In this document: positions 45,660 through 54,376 of the stretch, piece by piece
Layout: each line of letters begins with the position of its first letter
Position numbering within the stretch: the stretch's first letter is position 1
Origin: JAEUKQ01 sp964414755
GTDB taxonomy: Bacteria > Pseudomonadota > Alphaproteobacteria > JAEUKQ01
DNA: 64,000 nt
Assembly (NCBI GenBank): GCA_964414755.1
Contig: CAYPXH010000001.1
Coordinates: 1-64,000 of the forward strand
Direction of reading: 5' to 3'
Notes under the pieces: generated by a model
What the model saw: the letters and a program-made list of their open reading frames with translations, nothing else
Database searches by the model: none
What the model was told of the DNA's origin: nothing
Position numbers and translations under genes: made by a program

Positions 45660-46001
45660 TTAGTAGTTAGATTCTTGAAAAGAGCCTAACAAAGCAATTA
45701 ATGCGCTAATTGCAATAATTAGCAGTAAATAACTAATACCGTAGCTAACGGTCATGCCAAAATAAAGATAGGCTGCAGACCCCCCGCTAACCACAAGCAG
45801 TAAGGTTGCAAATGTTTTGGCTGATTCGCCTAATGTTTTAATTGCCAAATAAACCGATACCAAACAAGCACCATAAAGCACCAAAACTGAATGATGAATT
45901 GCCGGAAAGCCTTCAAACATATACTCAATAAACCAAATAAGCCCCTTTACCGTGCCAACAATGGCGGTAATAAAAGCAACCAACGCACCAATAATCCGCA
46001 T
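45660..46001 (-). CDS. Hypothetical four-helix membrane protein
   Basis: 113 residues with about four hydrophobic segments and few charged residues; an in-frame ATG at 46001 with AAAGGGAA about 7 nt upstream supports the start. No conserved motif is recognised. It lies downstream of the cyd operon on the same strand, 117 bp after cydX, and shares the terminator with ftsY. It may be an independent gene; nothing links it firmly to bd oxidase. Confidence 0.55.
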   Translation of the reverse strand: MRIIGALVAFITAIVGTVKGLIWFIEYMFEGFPAIHHSVLVLYGACLVSVYLAIKTLGESAKTFATLLLVVSGGSAAYLYFGMTVSYGISYLLLIIAISALIALLGSFQESNY

Positions 46002-46118
46002 AATTTTTATTCCCTTTCTTTTCCTTTATCGACAGTCAACCACAACCCATTTATAATGGACACCCACAGTCTATAGAGGAATTTAGAGAAACTCAATGGG
46101 CATGTTTATGAAACATTA

Positions 46119-46250
46119 TTATTGTTCTTTGCGTGATTGTTCTTTTTGCTTTAGCTCAAGCCACATTGCGTTGAGAATCGAGAAAGAACAAGCTAGTCCC
46201 AATCCTAAAATCCAGCTAAAATACCACATTTCAATCCATTTCTGGGACAT
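46119..46250 (-). CDS. cydX: Cytochrome bd oxidase small subunit CydX
   Basis: A 43-codon frame that is easily overlooked. The product has a single membrane helix and the CydX/YbgT signature MWYFSWILGLGLACSFSI followed by a Trp-Leu-Glu (NAMWLELK) and a charged tail. In E. coli CydX is needed for bd oxidase stability and activity. The start is the ATG at 46250 (or 46229, at the MWYF methionine); it begins 19 bp after the cydB stop, the classical cydABX order. Confidence 0.9.
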   Translation of the reverse strand: MSQKWIEMWYFSWILGLGLACSFSILNAMWLELKQKEQSRKEQ

Positions 46251-46268
46251 GTCCCGCATAAATTTTAA

Positions 46269-47417
46269 TTAATAGGCTTCCTTGTCGTCCGCCCTAATAT
46301 TCTCAATTGTAACTGGTCCACGCATCACCCGAAACACCCATGCTGTATAACTAAGAACAATGGGTAAAAATAGGACAACTGCTAACAACATCCACCACAA
46401 AGTTAGGTGGGATGAAGATGCATCAAAAACTGTAAGGCTAGAATTTGGATCTAGTGATGATGGCAAAATAATCGGAAACATACTTAATCCAACCGTTCCA
46501 ATAATTCCGGTTATCGATAAAGCACTGCTTATAAAGCTTGTCCATGCACGACCCACGTGTAAAGACCAAGCAGCAGCCAGTCCAGCCAATATCCCACAAA
46601 TTGGGGCTGCTATCATCCAAGGATATTTATAGTAATTATCAAGCCATACGCCTGATTGTTTTGCTACTTCCTTAGCTAATGGATTTGAAGCACCAGAGAC
46701 GTTAACAGCCGAGGTCACATGATATCCGTCAACGATCGTGCTAACCAGAATACCGCCCAATATAAAGAATATAACAGCGCATAAAGCAGCCATAAAACCA
46801 TATTTACCAGCGCGTTTACGAATCATACCGGTTGTTTTTAGTTGTAAGAATGCAGCCCCATGCATGACCAACATAGCGACGCTAACTAAACCTGCTACTA
46901 AAGGGAAGGGGGTTAATAGCGATAGTAGTCCGCCTTCAAGAGTAAGGCGTAATTCAGAATCAAAGCGAAATGGTATTCCTAATAACACATTACCAACCGC
47001 AACCCCAAACAGCAATGCGGCAGCAAAGCCGCCAATAAACAAGGCATAATCCCAACTTTGACGCCAGACTTTATAAGATAGTTTTGATCGAAATTTAAAC
47101 CCAACTGGACGTATAATCAGTGTAATTAAGACTGCAAATAATGCTAAATAAAATCCCGAGAATGCAACGGCATAAATTGCTGGCCAAGCGGCAAAAATTG
47201 CCCCACCGCCAAGTATAAACCAGACTTGATTTCCCTCCCACACAGGCCCTATAGCGTTTAATAAAACACGACGCTCATCATCACTTTTAGCCACTAATGG
47301 CAATAAGGCGGCCACCCCAAGATCAAAACCATCCATCACAGCAAAGCCAATCAACAAAACACCTAACAAAAGCCACCAGATTAGGCGCAGTGTCTCATAA
47401 TCCAATAGAATATGCAT
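46269..47417 (-). CDS. cydB: Cytochrome bd ubiquinol oxidase subunit II
   Basis: 382 residues with about eight or nine membrane helices. Family patterns are LRLIWWLLLGVLLIGFAVMD at the N-terminus, GPVWEGNQVWFILGGGAIFAAWP, and LSYTAWVFRVMRGPV near the end. It forms the heterodimer core with CydA. Preceded by AGGAGG and 12 bp downstream of cydA. Confidence 0.95.
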   Translation of the reverse strand: MHILLDYETLRLIWWLLLGVLLIGFAVMDGFDLGVAALLPLVAKSDDERRVLLNAIGPVWEGNQVWFILGGGAIFAAWPAIYAVAFSGFYLALFAVLITLIIRPVGFKFRSKLSYKVWRQSWDYALFIGGFAAALLFGVAVGNVLLGIPFRFDSELRLTLEGGLLSLLTPFPLVAGLVSVAMLVMHGAAFLQLKTTGMIRKRAGKYGFMAALCAVIFFILGGILVSTIVDGYHVTSAVNVSGASNPLAKEVAKQSGVWLDNYYKYPWMIAAPICGILAGLAAAWSLHVGRAWTSFISSALSITGIIGTVGLSMFPIILPSSLDPNSSLTVFDASSSHLTLWWMLLAVVLFLPIVLSYTAWVFRVMRGPVTIENIRADDKEAY

Positions 47418-47429
47418 TTTGCCTCCTTA

Positions 47430-48983
47430 CTATACAGGGTTTAGGGCAACAGGTTTTGATAGCGGTGTTACTTGGTCAGGCCCAAGGCGGGCATATTTTA
47501 TCATTAAAAACAGGTCGATAATTGCCAAAGCAGAATAAAAAACCACAAAGCCAATTAAACTGGTCCAAACTTGGCCGGCACTAACCGATGAAGCACCTAA
47601 AAATGTTGGAAGAATCCCTTCAATAATCCAAGGCTGGCGTCCATATTCTGCAACAATCCAGCCCAGTTCAGCTGCGACCCAGGGTAGGGGTAGGCTATAG
47701 ATAGCCAATTTTAAAAACCAACGGCGGTCGAAGCGTTGTTTGGCTGATAAATAGAAGGCAACAGCAAATAAGAAAATAAAAAAGAAGCCTAATCCAACCA
47801 TAATCCGGAAAGACCAGAATAAAACAGGTACATCTGGCACCAAACCATCTGCTGCGGCTGCTATATCTGTTTCTGTTGCTTGCGTAATGTCATTTAAAGA
47901 TCTGCGCAATAATAAAGCATAACCCATATCCTGTTGGTGTTTTTTAAAATCCTCAAGGGCTGCTTGATTATTACGATCTTGTTTTAAAATTTGTAAAGCC
48001 CGGTATGCAATTAACCCAGACTTAATACGTTCAGCACCGTGTTGAACAAGTTGATTGATACCAGGTAATTCCTGGTCTAGCGAGCGAGTTGTAATAATAC
48101 CAAGCAACCAAGGAATTTTTACTTCATAGTGGGTTTTTTTGGCTTCAACATCTGGCAGACCAAAAATGGTAAATCCGGCTGGGGCTGGCTCTGTTTCCCA
48201 CATGGCCTCGATAGCTGCAAGTTTCATTTTCTGATGTTCTGTTGCTACATAACCACTTTCGTCGCCAAGAACAACCACCGACAAAGCAGAGGCAAGGCCA
48301 AAGCTAGCGGCTACGGTGAACGATCTTTTGGCAAATTCATAATGTCTGTTACGTAACAGGTACCAAGCGCTAATAGCCAGAACAAAAACCGCACCTGTAA
48401 CATAACCAGCACTAACCGTATGTACAAATTTAGCCTGGGCAACCGGATTAAAAAATACCTCACTTAAAGACGTTAACTCCATACGCATGGTATCCATATT
48501 AAATGCAGCACCAACAGGATTTTGCATCCAGCCATTTGCAATTAAAATCCACAAGGCTGAAAAATTAGCCCCGATTGCCATCAACCAGGTAGCAACCAAA
48601 TGCCCCACTCTAGATAGCCGCCTCCAGCCAAAGAAAAATAGCCCAATGAAAGTTGATTCAAGAAAGAAAGCCATCAAACCCTCAACAGCAAGTGGAACAC
48701 CAAAAATATCACCAACATAATGTGAATAATAGGCCCAGTTTGTACCGAACTGAAATTCCATGGTAACACCAGTTGCCACACCCATCGCAACGTTAATACC
48801 AAATAAAACACCCCAAAATTTGGTCATTTGCCGCCAAATTTCTTTACCAGTCATCACATAAACGCTTTCCATAATGGCGATTAGGATTGATAAACCTAAG
48901 GTCAGTGGCACAAAAAGAAAGTGATACAAAGCAGTTAAAGCAAACTGAAGACGGGAAAGATTAACAACTTCCATATCAATCAT
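47430..48983 (-). CDS. cydA: Cytochrome bd ubiquinol oxidase subunit I
   Basis: 517 residues, about the size of E. coli CydA, so it has the long Q-loop. The haem b595 ligand His is in LTALYHFLFVPLTLG near residue 20; GVATGVTMEFQFGTNW and the Q-loop region GRQPWIIEGILPT are present. High-affinity oxygen reduction without proton pumping suits micro-oxic or nitrosative conditions. No cydDC exporter genes are in the window. It starts 7 bp after the small upstream gene. Confidence 0.96.
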   Translation of the reverse strand: MIDMEVVNLSRLQFALTALYHFLFVPLTLGLSILIAIMESVYVMTGKEIWRQMTKFWGVLFGINVAMGVATGVTMEFQFGTNWAYYSHYVGDIFGVPLAVEGLMAFFLESTFIGLFFFGWRRLSRVGHLVATWLMAIGANFSALWILIANGWMQNPVGAAFNMDTMRMELTSLSEVFFNPVAQAKFVHTVSAGYVTGAVFVLAISAWYLLRNRHYEFAKRSFTVAASFGLASALSVVVLGDESGYVATEHQKMKLAAIEAMWETEPAPAGFTIFGLPDVEAKKTHYEVKIPWLLGIITTRSLDQELPGINQLVQHGAERIKSGLIAYRALQILKQDRNNQAALEDFKKHQQDMGYALLLRRSLNDITQATETDIAAAADGLVPDVPVLFWSFRIMVGLGFFFIFLFAVAFYLSAKQRFDRRWFLKLAIYSLPLPWVAAELGWIVAEYGRQPWIIEGILPTFLGASSVSAGQVWTSLIGFVVFYSALAIIDLFLMIKYARLGPDQVTPLSKPVALNPV

Positions 48984-48990
48984 GATGCAC

Positions 48991-49182
48991 CTAGTCGGTT
49001 AAAAAAAATTGTTGTTCAATATGGGCGGGATTAATTTTGGGGCGTTGTTCACCACTAAACCACCAAAAACGCATAGCCGCAATTATCAAAAACTTTGCTA
49101 ATAATAAAATAATAATCTTACGCCCTAAGCTAGATAAAGGGCTTCGCGGTTGAATATAAGGTTTTGATGGGGGTGAAAACAC
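48991..49182 (-). CDS. CydP-like small membrane protein
   Basis: 63 residues from the GTG at 49182, which has AAGGA 7 nt upstream; the TTG six codons earlier is less suited. One membrane helix (KIIILLLAKFLIIAAMRFWWF) sits between a Ser/Pro-rich N-terminus and a short tail RPKINPAHIEQQFF. The layout and helix resemble CydP, a small accessory subunit found with bd oxidases. It precedes cydA by 7 bp, so is the first gene of the cyd operon. The family call is tentative. Confidence 0.5.
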   Translation of the reverse strand: MFSPPSKPYIQPRSPLSSLGRKIIILLLAKFLIIAAMRFWWFSGEQRPKINPAHIEQQFFLTD

Positions 49183-49520
49183 AAAAAATTCCTTAAGCAA
49201 AAACCTGTTACATTCTTTATAAAAAACCTAAAATAAAAAGGCAACAAGCTGATAAGAACCATATTGCCGCAGGTAAAAATGAGATAAATTGACACCAGCA
49301 AATACCATCCAAGAACCGGTTTAATAATTTTGCTAATCACTAAATGGTATTACAAGTAAAACCCTGAGAACCCATTTATCTTCTTGATCAGAGCACACTT
49401 GGTACACCATTGGAAGCCAATAGAATAGGTACTTAGCATATGTCTGGATTGGGCAACATCCAAGCTAAAAAACACTTTTGATGTAAAAAAAATCGTATGA
49501 TCTTGTCTAATCAAAAAAAA
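49183..49520. other. Gene-poor upstream region of the cyd operon
   Basis: About 340 bp without a convincing gene. A hydrophobic 71-codon minus-strand frame (49125-49340) overlaps the CydP-like gene and has no clear ribosome site; I do not accept it. The stretch should hold the cyd promoter on the minus strand, but I cannot place it, and no full FNR-type TTGAT-N4-ATCAA site is visible. Confidence 0.5.
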
Positions 49521-49925
49521 TTACTTGCAAGCTATGGCCGCTACATATTTGGTTAGTTCAAAACCATCACTATTTAGCATTTTATCTGTCTCGGTCATTT
49601 GGATAATTTTTACAGATGCATTTTTACAATGATTATAAGAAACAAAAGTCTTAGCCACAGCTTCTGCAACGGATTTAGAGCGGCCAGACAATTGAAAGCC
49701 CTTCGTAAGGTTGGGCCATACTTTCACAATATGAAATTCATCCTGCTTTTTATATAAAACATTATAGACATCGCCTTGGTAGCGAAATCTTTCGGAATTT
49801 TTATTATCGGCATCTGTAAAAACATCTACCAATTCAGCAGATGATTTAAACAAATTTGTAAAACTATTAACTGTTTCACACCCTCCTAGCCCCAAAACTA
49901 ATAACAGAAAAATTATCTTGCGCAT
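49521..49925 (-). CDS. Hypothetical lipoprotein
   Basis: 134 residues. A lipoprotein signal peptide with lipobox Leu-Gly-Gly-Cys (cysteine at about residue 15) is followed by a soluble domain of about 115 residues with two further cysteines, in NHCKNA and AIACK, probably a disulphide. It would be anchored to a membrane facing the periplasm. I do not recognise the family. It is divergent from the accessory operon at 50175, sharing a 249-bp intergenic region that contains a direct repeat. Confidence 0.7.
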   Translation of the reverse strand: MRKIIFLLLVLGLGGCETVNSFTNLFKSSAELVDVFTDADNKNSERFRYQGDVYNVLYKKQDEFHIVKVWPNLTKGFQLSGRSKSVAEAVAKTFVSYNHCKNASVKIIQMTETDKMLNSDGFELTKYVAAIACK

Positions 49926-49994
49926 TGTTTCCGTTCCTGAACATGATGTTGATTTTTCTTAACACACCCCAATTTTTGAATATAGAAACGATAA

Positions 49995-50030
49995 TTGTCA
50001 ATTTAAAAAATGCTTCTTGTCAATTTAAAA
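49995..50030. promoter_or_regulatory. Direct repeat with 22-bp period
   Basis: TTGTCAATTTAAAA occurs exactly at 49995-50008 and 50017-50030. The start-to-start distance is 22 bp, about two helical turns, so both copies face the same side of the DNA. It lies between the lipoprotein gene and the accessory operon and is a plausible operator for either. Confidence 0.5.
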
Positions 50031-50174
50031 GCTGCTGGATATTCTTAGTAAAATTCTGGTGAAAAATGTCTTATAAAGACCAAGTTTCCGTATAAAACTA
50101 GCCAATTTATATATAAAACAATCCACGTCTTACATACTCCTTTTATACAGCGCAAATAAAAATTAGGAATAACA

Positions 50175-50642
50175 ATGAAACTGGTTAAAGCCGATCAAGA
50201 TACCGTAACAATTGAAATGACTTGGCAAGATGAGTTTGAGGTTATCTTGAACGTTTTTTCTGCCCTTCATAAAAATTATGATGTGGCCGATTATATGCTG
50301 CACGATGTAAAACCGGAAGAGGTGAATGCCCTTTATGCGACATTAGCTGATATTAAGACTCGTTTTAAGGAAGGTAAAAATAATCATGCCCCTACGGCTT
50401 CAACTGGATTACAAGTAATATCTGCGAACAAGGAAAAGCTTGTTTTAAAAGTTGGAAGGAAAAAAGAATTCTCTTCAATTCTAATGATATTGGGAGCAGT
50501 AGCTACAAGATATAGCATTAGTGCGCGAGAGATTGATGCTGAGTTACCGAGGGTAACCTCACGACAGATTTTTATGGTTTTGCATGAGCTAGAGAACATT
50601 CAAGATATTTTAATAAAAGAACTATATAATGAAGGCTTATAA
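50175..50642 (+). CDS. Accessory operon protein with two related halves
   Basis: 155 residues, no signal or membrane helix. Residues about 3-60 and about 80-140 are similar: each has a beta pair (VKADQDTVTIEMTW, and ISANKEKLVLKVGR), then EF followed by IL, a helix containing ALHKNYDVAD or AVATRYSISARE, an acidic Asp-V/A-x-Pro or Ala-Glu-Leu-Pro segment, and a closing helix (YATLADI, VLHELENI). This suggests an internal duplication of an alpha/beta domain of about 60 residues. I do not recognise the family. First gene of a four-gene overlapping operon; its 3' end overlaps the next gene by 14 bp. Confidence 0.75.
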   Translation: MKLVKADQDTVTIEMTWQDEFEVILNVFSALHKNYDVADYMLHDVKPEEVNALYATLADIKTRFKEGKNNHAPTASTGLQVISANKEKLVLKVGRKKEFSSILMILGAVATRYSISAREIDAELPRVTSRQIFMVLHELENIQDILIKELYNEGL

Positions 50643-51791
50643 ATTAAATATCGTAATTTCAGAATTAGCTAGCCATGGTATGAAACATGAACATGAATTG
50701 GCAAAATCGAGTTCTGAAGTTGCCCGGAAAGCTGCTTTTTCGAATGTAGGAGAGGCGCAAAATCACTTACAAAAAGTCTTATACCATCCCAATACGAGAA
50801 GTTTTGCCGGTTCAAAAAACCGTGATTTTTTTTATAATGATGAGTTAAAAACTTTTATAATTATCAACCCTAACCAAGACGCAAGTGGCAAAATTTATGG
50901 TGGAACTTTTTGGCGCTCTCCACATAATAATGATACATGGAATGCTTATAGACGAGCATTAAGAAATGAAACAGAACAACTTAATATGAGGCTGGATGAA
51001 CACCACCATAATGGTATTTTAGCGTTACAGCCGGAAATTGCTAAAGATCATATGATATCTCTTCAAAAAACTGGCCAAANNNNNNNNNNNNNNNNNNNNN
51101 NNNNNNNNNNNNNNNNNNNNNNNNNNNNNNNNNNNNNNNNNNNNNNNNNNNNNNNNNNNNNNNNNNNNNNNNNNNNNNNAAGGCGAAGGACGAAACCAAG
51201 GCTCCGCAGTCGCAAGAAAAATCAGCACAAGAGGACAAGAATCAAGAAAAAGTTAATAGTGAGCAGGGCAAGGGTACCCCTAGTCCGAAGCAAGAAGAGA
51301 CAAAGCAAACCTCTGACAAACAACAGCAAGAAAAAGTTAACGAGAAGCAGCAACCAGCCCAAGAGAAGGCAGACCAAACCAGCAAAGCTCAAGATAAGGC
51401 GAAGGACGAAACCAAGGCTCCGCAGTCGCAAGAAAAATCAGCACAAGAGGGCAAGAATCAAGAAAAAGTTAATAGTGAGCAGGGCAAGGGTACCCCTGGT
51501 CCGAAGCAAGAAGAAGCAAGGCAAACAGCTGACAAACCACAGCAGCCAGAACGATCAGAAGCCTTAAATAAGATGTATGAAAAACAACGGCAGCAACAAG
51601 AAGCAAAGAATGCAAATACCAATGAAGAAAAATCTGGAGGAGGGAAAAACGATCAGCAATCAGAAAAACTCAATGAAATGTATGAAAAGCAACAACAGCA
51701 ACAAGACCAGAAGCAACAGCAAGAACAGCAAAAACAACAGCAACCGGAACAACAAAGTCAACCAACACAACAGGGAAGTATGGAAAGATGA
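50629..51791 (+). CDS. Unknown N-terminal domain with Lys/Glu/Gln-rich repeat tail
   Basis: The gene is interrupted by the 100-N assembly gap at 51080-51179. Residues 1-150 form a soluble domain with segments such as FYNDELKTFIIINPNQ and YGGTFWRSPHNND; I do not recognise it. After the gap, the frame that makes biological sense is the one through 51180 and ATG 51573 to the stop at 51791: low-complexity, charged, with 72-residue tandem repeats and two copies of a LN(K/E)MYEKQ motif. The other frame gives an Arg/Lys-only product and must be wrong, so the missing length should be 2 modulo 3. The stop overlaps the ATPase start by ATGA. The tail looks like a flexible tether or multivalent linker. 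Confidence 0.7.
51080..51179. other. 100-N assembly gap
   Basis: Exactly 100 unknown bases, a conventional placeholder for a scaffold gap of unknown length. It falls at the edge of a 216-bp tandem repeat, so the cause is probably a collapsed repeat array. Confidence 0.97.
51180..51560 (+). repeat. 216-bp coding tandem repeat
   Basis: Copy 1 runs from 51180 to 51395 and copy 2 from 51396 onward, nearly identical for about 130 bp and then diverging near 51540. The unit is 72 codons, in frame, encoding KAKDETKAPQSQEKSAQE and further Lys/Glu/Gln-rich sequence. Further copies may be hidden in the gap to the left. Confidence 0.85.
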
Positions 51792-54376
51792 GCACAAACG
51801 ACCGTTTGAGATTTAAAGATGACCCAATTCTTTACGTCAAAGAAAAATTAAGGGAATATCAGCAAAAATCAATTCGAAGCGCTATTGCTGAAAAATGGCA
51901 AAATGACGTTGATCCTAGGATTCATTGGATTAAAGATACAGACAAAGAAAATGAAGGGTTATCGGAAAACCCTCAAGAGTGGGTGGCCCAAAAACTTTAT
52001 TTATCGAATTTAGGGCATTATGCAGCAGAGCGGATGCATAATTGGCGTAACTGGGTTCTGTTACCGATTATTTTATTATTATTACTCACCGAAGGGGCGT
52101 CTATTCTCTGGAGCGTACAACATCAAGGGGATATCGAGCCTTTTTTATTTATACTTTGGATTTCACTAGGATTCTTGTTTGTCATATCAACAATTTGTAT
52201 GGGCCGTTTTGGTTGGCGACGTCTATTGCCAAACCGGTTATTGATGCCAGAAGAGGTAGAGGCAGTTGACAAAATGATGGAAAGGACGGTTTTACGAACC
52301 TTTCCAAAGGAAACACCTGAAGATTTACGAGACCGTTTTAGAGTATTAACCGTCGACCGTGACGGTGACTCAACGGCTGGCCAAATACTGGCGGCTGACC
52401 TTGAATATTCTAGCGTTGATGAACAGGTAGAAGTACTGAGAAGGCTGATGATTTTTGTTGGATATGCGATGTGGGCGATTGTAGCCATTATGTCGCCAAC
52501 AGCCAGTATTATTATGTTTTTCATTATGCTAACAAGTGTTATAAGGTTGCAAGGTTTACCAATTCCCCAAGGATTAGGATTTCAGGCATTTCTTGATCTT
52601 AACTTTTGGCGAAAAATTTTTGTCCTGGCTTTGGTTGTTGGTGCTTATGTTCCTGCTATGCTGGGATCAACATCTATTACTTATCAACCGTGGCTTATAA
52701 CAGGTGTGATGGTTTATACGCTACTAACCACGATGACAAGGCTACCGTCTCCTTTGCGGCAACGTGCACAAATGCTGGAAGATGCGGTAAAAGATGCTGG
52801 TACTGAACACTTAATTGAGGCAGCGGGAAGGGATCATTTTATTAGTCTTGAGGCAGCCAGAAATAAACAAATTGAGGCAGCAATACAGGATAAAAGTCCT
52901 CTTATTAAACTAGGACTGACAACCAGCATATTATCACAGCGACGTGATTTATTAGCCCCGAGTGAAAAAGGATTGCCTTTTGTTTTATCCATTCAAGATT
53001 TATCAACTCATTTAGGAATATTAGGAGCAACCGGCACAGGTAAAACAAGCGGTGTTATTCGACCACTTGTCCGGCAATGGCTGGAGTATGATCAGGGCGG
53101 TTTATTAGTGTTGGATGGAAAAGGAACCCTGCCTTTGGAATTATCAAATTGGGAAGGGTACCAGTTGGTTAGCCCAGAACATGCTGCTTTTAACCCCATT
53201 GAGCAGCTTAATCCTGATGCCATATCAGAAACGATGCTTGCCTTATATGAGGATGACAGCGGCGAAAGATATTGGATTGATGCCAGTGCTCAGATGATCC
53301 GGCATGCGGCTATTCTGCTGGAAGCTTCGAAAAAAGAATATACCTTGCCGAATCTACAACGCGTTATCGTTGATCCAGCGTATCGTGAGGAGGTTTTAGC
53401 ACAGGCTATTACCGATGCAGCTGAGGAACGGCAACTAGCGGCGGGTAATTATTTTATCGTTGAATTATCAGCTATGCCGGAAAAAACCAGGGAAAGCATA
53501 GTTAATACGGTTCGGGTTTGGTTATCTAATCTTACTGGTCACGAAAAACTTGGCAAATGGATTAGCAGCAATAAGGGAGCTAGAATTGAGGATTGTCTAG
53601 AGGGTAAAAGAATGGGCTTACTGTTACCAGAAGCCCTTTACGGCCGCGGGGGACAACTTATTAGTATGTTTGCCTTGCGGCGGTTGTACGACGCTATTAA
53701 AAAACGTGGCGATAATTGGCATAAGAAGCAAGGCCAAAGGCGTGTTTTATTGGTTGCTGATGAAGTTCAAAATATCGTTAGTAATAATGATTTGGCGATG
53801 TTGCCAATTGCCCGCAGTTTAGGGCTTGCGGTGTGTTACTCAACCCAGAATATTGATGGCTTATATAAGCGGCTTAAGAAAGGAGGAGCCTTGCAGTTAA
53901 TGGGTAACTTCAACAATTTAATTGTATTGCCACCAAAAACAAAAGATAGCAATGAATATGTATCTGAAAGAGTTGGCGAAATCTGGAAAGCAGGGATTGA
54001 TAAATTTAATGGCCTTGCCGATGCAGCCGCTGACCTAGGCCGCTATATGAATAGTGGGACCGATAAACAAACACGGGCAACCAGATATGGCCGCGCTTTG
54101 AAATCAAACATGCCAAGGTTAGCTTGGGCTGTAGGGCTTTGGCGGGCTGTTAACACGGTTAGTCATAATCGCAGTCGCTTAAAGCATTTGGTGATGCGGG
54201 ACGAGACAATGGATAATTTTTATTACGAACCACCTCAACTAAGCATCAAATCGCATCGCCTGATTGGGCCTGATGAAATTAACACCTTATTGGCCGAGCC
54301 TAATATGGCGATTGCGGTGGCTCAGCGGGGACGTGTTGTTCGCCGTGACCTTATCAAATTGCAACCGGAGTATTGA
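51788..54376 (+). CDS. VirD4/TraD-type membrane coupling ATPase
   Basis: 862 residues. The N-terminal 290 residues hold about five or six membrane helices in two groups, a larger membrane domain than the two helices of typical VirD4. The ATPase domain follows: Walker A GATGTGKTSGVIRPL (about 419-433), Walker B LLVLDGKGTLPL, a second acidic motif in VLLVADEVQNIVSN (about 660), and a TQN element in YSTQNIDGL. This is the coupling-protein class that feeds DNA-protein or protein substrates to a type IV secretion channel. No relaxase or channel genes are nearby. It overlaps both neighbours by 1-4 bp. Codon-level composition looks like the rest of the window. Confidence 0.85.
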   Translation: MSTNDRLRFKDDPILYVKEKLREYQQKSIRSAIAEKWQNDVDPRIHWIKDTDKENEGLSENPQEWVAQKLYLSNLGHYAAERMHNWRNWVLLPIILLLLLTEGASILWSVQHQGDIEPFLFILWISLGFLFVISTICMGRFGWRRLLPNRLLMPEEVEAVDKMMERTVLRTFPKETPEDLRDRFRVLTVDRDGDSTAGQILAADLEYSSVDEQVEVLRRLMIFVGYAMWAIVAIMSPTASIIMFFIMLTSVIRLQGLPIPQGLGFQAFLDLNFWRKIFVLALVVGAYVPAMLGSTSITYQPWLITGVMVYTLLTTMTRLPSPLRQRAQMLEDAVKDAGTEHLIEAAGRDHFISLEAARNKQIEAAIQDKSPLIKLGLTTSILSQRRDLLAPSEKGLPFVLSIQDLSTHLGILGATGTGKTSGVIRPLVRQWLEYDQGGLLVLDGKGTLPLELSNWEGYQLVSPEHAAFNPIEQLNPDAISETMLALYEDDSGERYWIDASAQMIRHAAILLEASKKEYTLPNLQRVIVDPAYREEVLAQAITDAAEERQLAAGNYFIVELSAMPEKTRESIVNTVRVWLSNLTGHEKLGKWISSNKGARIEDCLEGKRMGLLLPEALYGRGGQLISMFALRRLYDAIKKRGDNWHKKQGQRRVLLVADEVQNIVSNNDLAMLPIARSLGLAVCYSTQNIDGLYKRLKKGGALQLMGNFNNLIVLPPKTKDSNEYVSERVGEIWKAGIDKFNGLADAAADLGRYMNSGTDKQTRATRYGRALKSNMPRLAWAVGLWRAVNTVSHNRSRLKHLVMRDETMDNFYYEPPQLSIKSHRLIGPDEINTLLAEPNMAIAVAQRGRVVRRDLIKLQPEY

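Noticed and set aside
49125..49340. Hydrophobic 71-codon minus-strand frame upstream of cydA
   Set aside because: It overlaps the better-supported CydP-like gene, lacks a ribosome site and shows no recognisable motif.
51180..51560. CRISPR array
   Set aside because: The repeat is a 216-bp in-frame coding repeat with no spacer pattern; no short regularly spaced repeats occur elsewhere in the window.
50629..51567. A single 312-residue frame running through the N gap into an Arg/Lys-rich tail
   Set aside because: The frame is kept only because 100 N happen to lack stops. The repeat, composition and junction with the next gene all support a different frame ending at 51791.
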